Shown here: positions 33,428 to 42,341 of the stretch, piece after piece | Layout: every line of letters begins with the position of its first letter | Numbering within the stretch: the first letter of the stretch is position 1 | NCBI RefSeq assembly: GCF_004116495.1 | Contig: NZ_PDKC01000025.1 | Coordinates: 1-43,567 of the forward strand | Source: Arcobacter sp. CECT 8985 | GTDB lineage: Bacteria; Campylobacterota; Campylobacteria; Campylobacterales; Arcobacteraceae | Direction: 5' to 3' | DNA: 43,567 nucleotides | Translations under genes and position numbers: made by a program | The notes under the pieces: model-generated | Told to the model about the DNA's origin: nothing | Databases searched by the model: none | What the model saw: the letters and a program-made list of their open reading frames with translations, nothing else

Positions 33428-36154
33428 ATGGATTATAAAGATAGTTTATTACTTCCAAACACTAAATTTCCAATGAGAGGGAATTTACCACAAAATGAGC
33501 CTAAGAGATATAAATCTTGGGAAGAGAAAAAAGTTTATGACAGAATGAAAAAGAATAGAGAAGGTAAACCTAGTTTTACGCTTCATGATGGACCTCCATA
33601 TGCAAATGGGCACATTCATATTGGTCATGCATTAAACAAAATACTAAAAGATATTATTGTTAAGTATCATTATTTTAATGGAGAATCTGTTCGATATGTT
33701 CCAGGATGGGATTGTCATGGTTTACCAATTGAACAAAAAGTTGAAGAAAAAATTGGTTCAACTAAGAAAAAAGAGTTAGATAAATCTAAAATTAGAGAGT
33801 TGTGTAGAGAACATGCAAGAAGATTTGTTGATATTCAAAGAGATGAATTTAAAAAGCTTGGTGTTTTAGCTGATTGGGATAATCCATACTTAACAATGGA
33901 TTTTAAATTTGAAGCAAATATATACAGAGAGTTATGTGCAATTGCACAAAAAGGTTTATTAGTTCAAAGAAGTAAGCCAGTTTATTGGTCATGGGCAGCT
34001 CAAACAGCACTAGCTGAAGCAGAAGTTGAATATGAAGATAAAACATCTCCTTCAATTTTTGTAGCATTTAAACATCAAGATTTAGATGCAAGTTTAGTTA
34101 TTTGGACAACAACACCTTGGACTCTTCCTGCAAATACAGCAATTTCATTAAATCCTGAAGAAGAGTATGTTATTACAACAGATAAATATATTGTTGCTAA
34201 AAAACTTTATAACTCTTTAATAGAAGATGAAGTTATCAAAGGTGAAATTGATAAAACTCTTCCTGCAATAGAACTAGAAAATACAGTTGCAATAAACCCA
34301 TTAAATGGTAGAACATCAAAAATTGTATTAGGTGATCACGTAGAGATGGAATCTGGTACAGGTTGTGTTCATACTGCACCTGGGCATGGTGAAGATGACT
34401 ACAAAGTTGGTCTTATGTATGGTCTTGATGTAATTATGCCAGTAGATGATTATGGTAAATATGATGAGACAATAGTTCGAGAAAAATTATTTAAAGATAC
34501 TGATAAATATCTTGGTGTTCATGTATTTAAAGCAAATGAGTTAATTTTAGAAGAATTAGGTGATGCGTTATTAAAACATACAGATATAAGACACTCTTAT
34601 CCTCATTGTTGGAGAACTCATAAACCAATTATATTTAGAGCTACTAAACAATGGTTTATTTCAATTGATGATGAGTATGGAGAAAAAAATAATACATTAA
34701 GGCAAAATGCTTTAGATGTAGTTGAAAATATCAAATTCTACCCAGAATGGGGAAGAAATAGATTAAAATCTATGTTAGAAGGAAGACCTGATTGGTGTAT
34801 TTCAAGACAAAGAGATTGGGGTGTTCCAATTGCATTTTTTAGAAATAAAAAAACTGATGAAATAGTTTTTGATGAAAAAGTATTGAATTATACTGCTATG
34901 ATTTTTGAACAAAAAGGTTGTGATGCTTGGTATGATTTATCAATAGAAGAGTTATTATATCCAGGAAGTGGACTAAATCCTGAAGATTTAGAAAAAACAA
35001 TGGATATTTTAGATGTATGGTTTGATTCAGGTTCTACTCAAAATGCAGTATTAAGAAGTAGAAATTATGATGCTGGAACATTCCCTGCAGATATGTATTT
35101 AGAAGGAAGTGATCAACATAGAGGTTGGTTCCAATCTTCTTTATTGACAACTTTAGCATCAAATGAAGTTGCACCTTATAAAGCTTTAGTAACTCATGGT
35201 TTTACTATGGATGAAAAAGGTGAAAAAATGTCTAAGTCTAAGGGAAATGTAATAGACCCTGCAAAAATAATGAAACAGTATGGTTCAGAAATACTTAGAC
35301 TTTGGGTAGCAATGAGTGATTATCAAAATGATCAAAAAATCTCAGATAATATTTTAAAACAAAATGCAGAGCTTTATAGAAAAATAAGAAATACTGCAAG
35401 ATTTTTACTTGCAAATATTAATGATTTAGATGAAGTTGTTTCTATTGATAAAATGGGAGTTTTAGATAAATGGATATTAGCAAAAGCTAAAAGGGTATTT
35501 ACAGAAATTGAAGACTCTTTTGCAATTTATGAATTTTCTAAAGGATTAAATAAATTAAACAACTTTTTAGTAGTTGATTTATCAGGAATTTATTTAGATG
35601 TTTGTAAAGATAGATTATATTGTGATAATAAAGATGATATTCATAGAAGAAGTTCACAAAGTGCAATGGCTATAATTGCCAAAAAATTAATTTCAACATT
35701 GGCTTGTATCTTAACATATACAATGGATGAATTACTAGAAAATGCACCTGAATTTATTAAAGATGATGCAGAAGATATTTTTGATATTTTAGATGTAAAA
35801 TTAGAAGAAGTTGAAACAAATCTTAATGAAGAAATTGTATTAAAAGCTAAAGAAAAATTTTCTGAAGCAATTGATACACTAAAAAAAGAAAAAGTTATTA
35901 AATCAACTTTAGAGTTAGGTCTTGCTACAGATTGTGAAGATATTATATCTTTACCTCAAATTGAAGCAGAAGATTTATTTTTAGTAAGTAGTGTTAAAAA
36001 AGAGCATAACAGTGAAACTTTAGTATCGTTTGAAATAGAATCTTTTAAATTTGAAGTATTTAAAGTAAAAGAACATAAATGTCCAAGATGTTGGAAATTT
36101 AAATCACATGATGAAGATACACTATGCCAAAGATGTGAAAGTGTGATTGGTTAA
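33428..36154 (+). CDS. ileS: Isoleucyl-tRNA synthetase
   Basis: It charges tRNA-Ile and edits valine. It has 908 residues, normal for the bacterial type. The class I signatures are PYANGHIHIGHALNK (HIGH) and KMSKSKGN (KMSKS). The editing domain has WTTTPWTLPANTAI and GTGCVHTAPGHGEDDY. The C-terminal zinc site is CPRCW with CQRC near the end. GAAGG is the ribosome site. Its stop is directly followed by the start of a 34-codon ORF, and then by the Nfu-like gene, so ileS probably leads an operon through murE. Confidence 0.98.
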   Translation: MDYKDSLLLPNTKFPMRGNLPQNEPKRYKSWEEKKVYDRMKKNREGKPSFTLHDGPPYANGHIHIGHALNKILKDIIVKYHYFNGESVRYVPGWDCHGLPIEQKVEEKIGSTKKKELDKSKIRELCREHARRFVDIQRDEFKKLGVLADWDNPYLTMDFKFEANIYRELCAIAQKGLLVQRSKPVYWSWAAQTALAEAEVEYEDKTSPSIFVAFKHQDLDASLVIWTTTPWTLPANTAISLNPEEEYVITTDKYIVAKKLYNSLIEDEVIKGEIDKTLPAIELENTVAINPLNGRTSKIVLGDHVEMESGTGCVHTAPGHGEDDYKVGLMYGLDVIMPVDDYGKYDETIVREKLFKDTDKYLGVHVFKANELILEELGDALLKHTDIRHSYPHCWRTHKPIIFRATKQWFISIDDEYGEKNNTLRQNALDVVENIKFYPEWGRNRLKSMLEGRPDWCISRQRDWGVPIAFFRNKKTDEIVFDEKVLNYTAMIFEQKGCDAWYDLSIEELLYPGSGLNPEDLEKTMDILDVWFDSGSTQNAVLRSRNYDAGTFPADMYLEGSDQHRGWFQSSLLTTLASNEVAPYKALVTHGFTMDEKGEKMSKSKGNVIDPAKIMKQYGSEILRLWVAMSDYQNDQKISDNILKQNAELYRKIRNTARFLLANINDLDEVVSIDKMGVLDKWILAKAKRVFTEIEDSFAIYEFSKGLNKLNNFLVVDLSGIYLDVCKDRLYCDNKDDIHRRSSQSAMAIIAKKLISTLACILTYTMDELLENAPEFIKDDAEDIFDILDVKLEEVETNLNEEIVLKAKEKFSEAIDTLKKEKVIKSTLELGLATDCEDIISLPQIEAEDLFLVSSVKKEHNSETLVSFEIESFKFEVFKVKEHKCPRCWKFKSHDEDTLCQRCESVIG

Positions 36155-36259
36155 ATGTTTACAGAACCAGTTAGCTTATCTTTTATATTTGAGACAATAG
36201 CAGTAATTTTAGTATTTATTGCTATTGCAATATTTTTTATAAACAAAAAGAAGAGGTAA
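36155..36259 (+). CDS. 34-residue single-pass membrane microprotein (hypothetical)
   Basis: The ATG immediately follows the ileS stop (TAA-ATG). The peptide begins MFTEPVSLSFIFE, has one strongly hydrophobic helix (TIAVILVFIAIAIFFI) and ends in NKKKR, so it should insert with its C-terminus in the cytosol. The last codons AAGAGG also serve as the ribosome site of the Nfu-like gene five bases on. The composition is that of a real membrane peptide rather than chance, but I do not recognise it. Confidence 0.6.
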   Translation: MFTEPVSLSFIFETIAVILVFIAIAIFFINKKKR

Positions 36260-36264
36260 TAATT

Positions 36265-36543
36265 ATGATGCCATTTTCAGATGAAGATTTACAACTTCCA
36301 GTAAGCACTATAATAAAAAATAAAGTTGCTCCAATGTTAGCACAAGATGGCGGTGCCATCTCTTTATTAGCAATTAAAAATGCAAAAGTATATGTACAAT
36401 TACAAGGTGCTTGTGTTGGTTGTGGTTCAAGTGGGACTACACTTAAATATGTAGTAGAAAAAGAGTTGAAATCAGCAATACATCCTGATTTAGAGATAAT
36501 AAATGTACCACATGGTATGGAAAATAGTTTAGAGGAACTTTAA
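36265..36543 (+). CDS. Nfu-type iron-sulfur scaffold protein (NifU C-terminal domain)
   Basis: A 92-residue protein of a single Nfu domain. The cluster-binding pair is in GACVGCGSS (CxxC), preceded by the APMLAQDGGAISLL motif of the family. It would carry a [4Fe-4S] cluster between subunits and deliver it to target enzymes. The start may be either of two adjacent ATG codons. The order Nfu - small protein - murE is the same as I recall for C. jejuni. Its stop overlaps the next start by one base. Confidence 0.9.
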   Translation: MMPFSDEDLQLPVSTIIKNKVAPMLAQDGGAISLLAIKNAKVYVQLQGACVGCGSSGTTLKYVVEKELKSAIHPDLEIINVPHGMENSLEEL

Positions 36544-37136
36544 TGGTAAATGAAAGAAGATTATTGAATGAAGCAAATTCATATTTTATAAATAAAGATT
36601 ACGATAAAGCAATATTTATTTATTCTCAACTTTCTTCTTTATTTCCAAAAAAAGAAGAGTATAAAATCTATGCTCTTTTTTGTGATATTGCATCAGAAGA
36701 TGAATCAAAAGCACTATCACTATATGATTATTTCACTGTTGCAGTTGATGATGATAAAGATGCGGCAATTTCATATGTAAAACAAGCAATTGATGCATAT
36801 GATGGAGATATAGATAAGATGATGAGCCTACTTAAAGATATTACAGATTCAAATGTAGATAATTTAGACGCAATAAAATATGAAGATTTTATTAACTTAG
36901 TTGATTCTAGAGGTTCATTTAGAGTAGCTTTTGAAGATATTATGTTTTCTACAAAAGTTGCAATTGAAACTAAAGAAGATTTTTTTGATTTTGTTTCAAA
37001 ATTAATTGATAATGGATTTAATACTACAGCTTATAGCTATTTAGATGGTTTTAATGACTATTTTAGTTATGACAAAAAGATAGAAGAACTTTATAAAAAA
37101 CTAGAAGAGAAACAAATTGCTAATAACCATAAATAA
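36543..37136 (+). CDS. Hypothetical acidic helical protein (TPR-like)
   Basis: A 197-residue cytosolic protein, almost all helical and rich in Asp and Glu. The first 45 residues (LLNEANSYFINKDYDKAIFIYSQLS) resemble one TPR repeat, which suggests protein binding. It has no signal peptide or membrane helix. It overlaps the Nfu-like gene by one base and murE by 20 bases. A gene in the same position is found in Campylobacter, as I recall, but its function is not known to me. Confidence 0.75.
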   Translation: MVNERRLLNEANSYFINKDYDKAIFIYSQLSSLFPKKEEYKIYALFCDIASEDESKALSLYDYFTVAVDDDKDAAISYVKQAIDAYDGDIDKMMSLLKDITDSNVDNLDAIKYEDFINLVDSRGSFRVAFEDIMFSTKVAIETKEDFFDFVSKLIDNGFNTTAYSYLDGFNDYFSYDKKIEELYKKLEEKQIANNHK

Positions 37137-38400
37137 TAATAAATTTACAGATAATTCAAAAGAAGCAAACAGTGAAATTGCCTTTGTTTATTCTTCACAA
37201 AATGAAAAATTTTGTGAAGATGCAAAAAATAATGGCTGCACACAATTAATAGCTTCAGAAAAATTAAAAGATTATGTTGATTTTTCATCTATTAAAGTAA
37301 TTGGAATAACAGGAACAAATGGAAAAACAACAACAGCAGCTGCAATATACTCTATTTTATTAGATTTAGGATATAAAGTTGCATTACAAGGAACAAGAGG
37401 GTTTTTTATTAATGATGAAAAAATAGAAGATTATACTTTAACAACTCCTGTTCAACTTGCAAACTTTGCACATATTCAAAAAGCAATTGATAATGGTTGT
37501 GATTTTTTTGTAACAGAAGTTAGTTCTCATGCAATTGAACAAAAAAGAGTTGAAGGTATTGAGTTTGAATTAAAAGTTCATACAAATATTACAAGAGATC
37601 ATCTTGATTATCATAAAACGATAGAAGAGTATATAAATGTTAAAAACTCATTTTTTAATGATGAAACAAAAAAATTAATTAATAAAGATGATAAAGTAGT
37701 AAAATTTAATACAAAAAATGCATATACATACTCTTTAGAAAATCCTTCAACTTATAAAGTTGGAGCATATTCTTTTAAAAATGGAATGCATGTAATGTTT
37801 TCAAACATTGAAAAAATGCACTCTTTCTCATCTATGATGATGGGTATTTTTAATATCTATAATTTAATGGCTGCAATTGGTTCTGTACATTTAACTACAA
37901 ATAAAACTCTTGATGAAATTTGTCAAGCAGTAGAAAACTTTGCAGGTGTAAGTGGTAGAATGGAAGTTATTAGCACAAAGCCACTTATTATAATAGATTT
38001 TGCTCATACACCAGATGGTATGAAAGAGGTTTATGAAAGCTTCAATCATAAAGATATAATTACTGTATTTGGTGCAGGTGGAGACAGAGATAAAGATAAA
38101 AGACCACTTATGGGACAAATTGCAGGAAAATATGCAAATCAAATTATTGTTACTTCTGATAACCCAAGATTTGAAGATCCAGATTTAATAATAGAAGATA
38201 TCTGTGAAGGAATCAAAGATAAATCAAATTTAGTTGTTGAAGTTAATAGAAAAGAAGCAATTAAAAAAGGTATTGATTTAGCAAAACAGAATGAAAATAG
38301 TGTTTTATTAATATTGGGTAAAGGTGATGAACCATATCAAATAATATATGATAAAAAATTTCCTTTAGTTGATAAAGATGAGGTATTAAAGCATATCTAA
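37117..38400 (+). CDS. murE: UDP-MurNAc-L-Ala-D-Glu:meso-diaminopimelate ligase
   Basis: It adds meso-diaminopimelate to the peptidoglycan precursor in the cytosol. It has 427 residues, shorter than in E. coli, with a reduced N-terminal domain. The ATP loop is GITGTNGKTTTAAA, followed by TTPVQLANF, EVSSHAIEQKR, the central domain, and the C-terminal DNPR motif (TSDNPRFEDPD) that selects diaminopimelate over lysine. The likely start is TTG at 37117, within the end of the previous gene, with AGAAGAG before it. It converges on the next gene with a four-base overlap and no room for a terminator. Confidence 0.95.
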   Translation: MLITINNNKFTDNSKEANSEIAFVYSSQNEKFCEDAKNNGCTQLIASEKLKDYVDFSSIKVIGITGTNGKTTTAAAIYSILLDLGYKVALQGTRGFFINDEKIEDYTLTTPVQLANFAHIQKAIDNGCDFFVTEVSSHAIEQKRVEGIEFELKVHTNITRDHLDYHKTIEEYINVKNSFFNDETKKLINKDDKVVKFNTKNAYTYSLENPSTYKVGAYSFKNGMHVMFSNIEKMHSFSSMMMGIFNIYNLMAAIGSVHLTTNKTLDEICQAVENFAGVSGRMEVISTKPLIIIDFAHTPDGMKEVYESFNHKDIITVFGAGGDRDKDKRPLMGQIAGKYANQIIVTSDNPRFEDPDLIIEDICEGIKDKSNLVVEVNRKEAIKKGIDLAKQNENSVLLILGKGDEPYQIIYDKKFPLVDKDEVLKHI

Positions 38401-39146
38401 TTGTGATATGCTCTAATAATTATTCCTTTATTATCATCTTTAGATATTATATTATAATTTACTGGTGTTAATATAATCTTTTTATTACCAATAATCTCTT
38501 TTACTGTCCAAAATGATTGAATTACTCTATCTCTTGAAATACCATTTATAATGTATTTTTGAATTTGTTTATTCTCTGACATCTTATTTGCTTTTTTAAT
38601 ATCAGACTCTCCAACTATTCCTATTACTTCAAATCTTACTGCATTACTATTTTTTTCAACGAATGTTTTTATTTTTTCCTTGCACTTTAAAGGAGGTTTC
38701 TTTTGAAAAGTATTATAGTTATAACATTTTATAAGTGTAAATTTTTTAGTATTAAATAAATTTCTTAAATCTTCTTTTGAAGATATAGTGTCATTTTTTT
38801 TAATTAAAACTTCTTCTTTTTTTATTGTCTTTTTTACTTCTTCAATGGGACTGCTTTCTATCTTTTTTACTTCTTTAGAGACTTCTTTTATTGGATTAGT
38901 ATTAGTATTTTCTTTTTTTATTTCATTATTTAATTTATTTGAAACAAGTAGATATGTAATAAATGAAATAATTATTAAAGTAAAGATTGTTGCTAAAAGA
39001 TAGAAGAGTTTTTTTTGTTTTTCTAATTTCTGATTTTTTATTGTATCTTGTTTTAGTTTCTCTTCTTTTAACTTTTCTTCAATTGCTTCTTTACTTAAAT
39101 TTTGTGTTAAAGCCTCTTTTAACTGCTCTTTTTTTTCATCATACAT
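38397..39146 (-). CDS. Hypothetical bitopic membrane protein with OmpA-like C-terminal region
   Basis: A 249-residue protein, last of the MoxR operon. Residues 1-45 are charged and coiled-coil-like, one membrane helix follows (about 46-68), then a Lys/Glu-rich linker and a periplasmic domain from about 120. That domain has two cysteines (IKCYNY and LKCKEK) that could pair. Its middle (VRFEVIGIVGESD, then KANKMSENKQIQKYI and GISRDRVI) follows the order of an OmpA peptidoglycan-binding domain, but the key NDxLSxxRA residues are weak. I do not recognise a family. It begins ten bases after the VWA gene stop. Confidence 0.75.
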   Translation of the reverse strand: MYDEKKEQLKEALTQNLSKEAIEEKLKEEKLKQDTIKNQKLEKQKKLFYLLATIFTLIIISFITYLLVSNKLNNEIKKENTNTNPIKEVSKEVKKIESSPIEEVKKTIKKEEVLIKKNDTISSKEDLRNLFNTKKFTLIKCYNYNTFQKKPPLKCKEKIKTFVEKNSNAVRFEVIGIVGESDIKKANKMSENKQIQKYIINGISRDRVIQSFWTVKEIIGNKKIILTPVNYNIISKDDNKGIIIRAYHN

Positions 39147-39156
39147 ATATTCGCCT

Positions 39157-40059
39157 TTACTCTTTATTTTTTAGATATATAACTATAATCAAAAGAATTA
39201 TAGATAAAAAAAGTGGATAGAAGTAATAATAATCTTTTAATACAACTTTGTTTTGTTTTATTTTTGATTTTTCTAATTTATCTATTTGTGAATATATTTG
39301 TGCCAAATCCCTTTTGTTATTTGCAACAAAATATTTTCCACCAGTTTGGTTTGCAATTTCATTTAAAACATATTCATTTTGGCTTTGTATTCCAATTGTA
39401 TAAACTTTTATTTCATATTTTTTAAGAAGTTTTAATGCAATAGAAAAAGGTATTTGACTTGAAGTATCTTCTCCATCAGTTAATAAAATTACAATTTTTG
39501 ATTTTGCAGTTGAGTTTTTTAATATTTTTACACTACTTGCAAGGGAATCAAAAAGTGCAGTTCTTGGACCAACAATACCAATATCTAAATAGTCTAAAAT
39601 CTCTTTTTGAGCTTGTTTATCAAAACTTAATGTAGAAGCAATAAGTGAATTATTACCAAATATAACAAGTGCAATATTATCATTTACTCTTTTTGTTATA
39701 AAATCACCAACAAGTTCTTTTACAACATCAAATCTATTTTCATTTGGATTAATTTCATTAAAACCTCTAGCTCTCATAGAATCACTTGTATCTAAGCTTA
39801 ATACAATATCAATTCCATCACTATTTATATACTGTGTATTTTTTATTTTTACAGGTGAAGCAAGTGCTGTTATGGCTAATACAATTGCAAGATATTTTAG
39901 TATTTCAATTAAAATAGAACTTTTATGTGAACTTTTTTGCAATAAAAAAAGATGAGGCATAAATATAGTTGATTCTTTAGGTTTACAATATTTAAAGCAC
40001 AAAAAGAAAATGATTAGCAGTAAAAAAACATATGGGTATTCAAAAGTAAAATTAAACAT
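39157..40059 (-). CDS. VWA-domain membrane protein, BatA type
   Basis: A 300-residue protein with N-terminal membrane helices (about 8-22 and 51-66), a von Willebrand A domain and a final helix (about 277-296). The MIDAS metal site is complete: DTSDS in LSLDTSDSM, the Thr in GPRTALFDS and the Asp in LLTDGEDTSS. Such proteins, encoded after moxR and DUF58 genes, are thought to act as metal-dependent adhesion partners in chaperone-like assemblies at the inner membrane. It overlaps the preceding gene by eight bases. BatB, BatC and BatD are not present. Confidence 0.88.
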   Translation of the reverse strand: MFNFTFEYPYVFLLLIIFFLCFKYCKPKESTIFMPHLFLLQKSSHKSSILIEILKYLAIVLAITALASPVKIKNTQYINSDGIDIVLSLDTSDSMRARGFNEINPNENRFDVVKELVGDFITKRVNDNIALVIFGNNSLIASTLSFDKQAQKEILDYLDIGIVGPRTALFDSLASSVKILKNSTAKSKIVILLTDGEDTSSQIPFSIALKLLKKYEIKVYTIGIQSQNEYVLNEIANQTGGKYFVANNKRDLAQIYSQIDKLEKSKIKQNKVVLKDYYYFYPLFLSIILLIIVIYLKNKE

Positions 40060-40438
40060 CTATTGCATCCATAAATCTATGAAATTGATTTATTGTTGAT
40101 TGATCAAACTCATAGACTTCTTTTTTATATTTGTATTTTTCTAACTCTTCTTTTAACTCTTCATATAATTTTTTACTTCTTTTATCTTTTGCTACAATTT
40201 TCCCATATTTAGTAATATTATATGCATCTTCTTTACTGTTTTTTAAACAAAGATTTTGTAGTTTTTCAAAGGCTATCTTTTCATCACTTTTTTTTCTATT
40301 TAAAAATGATTTTATAATAAAATATATAACCAATAATAAAACTAAAGCAGCAAGTATTATCAATAGTATATAGATATAAAATGAGTAATCAGGAATTGTA
40401 ACAAGCTGTTTTATATCATTTATTTTTAAATTATTCAT
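40052..40438 (-). CDS. Single-pass membrane protein, DUF4381-like
   Basis: A 128-residue protein with one membrane helix (about residues 20-46) and a charged cytosolic helical tail. The start LKINDIKQLVTIPDYSF is like DUF4381 proteins, which occur in the same place in MoxR-DUF58-VWA operons. It overlaps both neighbours (one base and eight bases), so it is surely translated with them. Function is unknown beyond this association. Confidence 0.75.
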   Translation of the reverse strand: MNNLKINDIKQLVTIPDYSFYIYILLIILAALVLLLVIYFIIKSFLNRKKSDEKIAFEKLQNLCLKNSKEDAYNITKYGKIVAKDKRSKKLYEELKEELEKYKYKKEVYEFDQSTINQFHRFMDAIDV

Positions 40439-41271
40439 TATCTCATTAACCTTATAAGTTTTGAAAATGGATTTTCATTTGTATATATTTTTGTAAAATT
40501 AATATTGCATTTTCTTAAGTGTTCATATAAAACTCGGTCATTTTGTTTAAGTATTTGTTTATACTGATTTATTGATTCTTTATTAATCACACCTTTATAT
40601 TCATTACCACTTTCTAAATCTCTTAATTGAACATTACCTAATGTTGATAAATTCTCTTCAAATTTATCTCTTATTATAATAACTATAACTTCGTGTTTTT
40701 TACTTAATAGTTTTAAGTCAACTTTTGAACTATCAAAAAAATCTCCAATTAGAAATATCAGTGATCTTCTTTTTATATTAGAAAAGAGTTGATTGAAAAT
40801 AGTTTTATAATTACATTTTTTACCAATACTTTTGTATTCTAAAATATTTTCAGCCATTTTATTTACACTGAAGTTCTTTTTACTTTTTTTTGTACATAAA
40901 GAAAGTTGTTCATTTGCAATAAAAGAGCTAAAAGTATCTGCTTGTTTTATTGCGCTATAAGCAAGAATTGTTGAAATCTCACAAATTAAATCTTGTTTAA
41001 AAGTATCTGTTCCAAAAAAAACACTACCATTTAAAATTGGAACAATATTTACATTTAATTCTTTTTGTGCATGAAAAACTTTTACATATGGCTTTTGTAA
41101 TTTTGCACTAATTACCCAATCAATATTTTTAACATCTTCCCCATATTCGTACTCTTTAAGTTCTAAAAAGTCATAACCTTCTCCTTTTATTTTAGAACTA
41201 TTGTTTCCTACAATTTCACTAAAGACTTCTTTTTTACTTTTTATTAAAATCTTTTTTAGTTTTGAATTCAT
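40438..41271 (-). CDS. DUF58 domain protein
   Basis: A 277-residue protein without membrane segments. The DUF58 motif is clear: GEGYDFLELKEYEYGEDVKNIDWVISAKLQKPYVK, here shown only in part as YEYGEDVKNIDW, at about residues 36-55. The domain has a VWA-like fold without a full metal site (FLIGDFFDSS). In this family it works with the MoxR ATPase. It overlaps moxR and the next gene by one base each. Confidence 0.9.
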   Translation of the reverse strand: MNSKLKKILIKSKKEVFSEIVGNNSSKIKGEGYDFLELKEYEYGEDVKNIDWVISAKLQKPYVKVFHAQKELNVNIVPILNGSVFFGTDTFKQDLICEISTILAYSAIKQADTFSSFIANEQLSLCTKKSKKNFSVNKMAENILEYKSIGKKCNYKTIFNQLFSNIKRRSLIFLIGDFFDSSKVDLKLLSKKHEVIVIIIRDKFEENLSTLGNVQLRDLESGNEYKGVINKESINQYKQILKQNDRVLYEHLRKCNINFTKIYTNENPFSKLIRLMR

Positions 41272-42224
41272 TAGGGTACATCAATACTTTCTATAATTTT
41301 TTGGATAACATCATCAACATTAACATCTTGAGCTTGAGCTTCATAACTTAAAATCACTCTATGTCTTAAAACATTTTTAACAACAAGTGCAATATCAATA
41401 GGACTTACATAATCGTTTCCTCTAATATATGCTTGTGCTTTTACTGCTTTGAACATATCAATTGTAGCTCTTGGACTGGCACCAAACTCTATTTGTTCAG
41501 CAACTTCTTCAATTGCATATTTTTTAGGATCTCTTGTTGCACAAATTATATCTACAATATATTCTTCTAGCTCTTTATCTATATGAACTTCAAAAATCTC
41601 TTGTTTTATCTCATCAAGCTTTTGTTTGTTAATAATCTTTTCTAAATTTATTTCTTGTTTGCTTGATGCCATTTTTGCAATTTCATATTCTTGTTCTTTT
41701 GTATTATAAGAAACAACAATTTTAAACATAAATCTATCAAGTTGTGCTTCAGGTAAAGAGTAAGCTCCCTCTTGTTCTATTGGGTTTTGTGTTGCAAGAA
41801 CTAAAAATGGCTTATCAATTATAAAGCTATTATCCCCAATTGTTACTTGTCTTTCTTGCATAACTTCTAGTAGTGCAGATTGTACTTTTGCAGGAGCTCT
41901 ATTTATTTCATCTGCAAGAAGTAAATTTGTAAAAATTGGTCCTTTTTTGATTTTGAATTCACCCGTTTTCATATCATAAATTTGTGCACCAATGATATCA
42001 CTTGGTAGTAAATCAGGAGTAAATTGAACTCTTTTAAAATCTAAATCTATTGTTTTTGCTAATGCATTAACTGTTGTTGTTTTTGCAAGACCAGGAACAC
42101 CTTCAAGTAAGATGTGACCATTTGTCAATAGCCCTATTAACAATGCATCAATCATCTCATTTTGACCTATGATTTTTTTTGATAACTCTTTTTTTATTTG
42201 TAAAATAATTTCATAACTATTCAT
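41271..42224 (-). CDS. MoxR-family AAA+ ATPase
   Basis: A 317-residue AAA+ ATPase, first gene of a five-gene operon. Walker A is GVPGLAKT, Walker B is LLADEINRAP, sensor and arginine regions follow in QERQVTIG, ATQNPIEQEGAYSLPEAQLDRFMFK and GASPRA. MoxR proteins act as chaperone-like remodellers on metal-enzyme or envelope complexes, usually through DUF58 and VWA partners, both encoded next. The ATG is preceded by AGGTAATAGA, a usable ribosome site. Confidence 0.93.
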   Translation of the reverse strand: MNSYEIILQIKKELSKKIIGQNEMIDALLIGLLTNGHILLEGVPGLAKTTTVNALAKTIDLDFKRVQFTPDLLPSDIIGAQIYDMKTGEFKIKKGPIFTNLLLADEINRAPAKVQSALLEVMQERQVTIGDNSFIIDKPFLVLATQNPIEQEGAYSLPEAQLDRFMFKIVVSYNTKEQEYEIAKMASSKQEINLEKIINKQKLDEIKQEIFEVHIDKELEEYIVDIICATRDPKKYAIEEVAEQIEFGASPRATIDMFKAVKAQAYIRGNDYVSPIDIALVVKNVLRHRVILSYEAQAQDVNVDDVIQKIIESIDVP

Positions 42225-42341
42225 ATATATTCTATTACCTTTTTTTGATTAAATATTTTATCAAAATAGAAATAAAGGCAGTTTAAAGTAAAAAATTACC
42301 AATTCAAGCTTAATGTATAAATTTTTTGATAAAATAATTTT

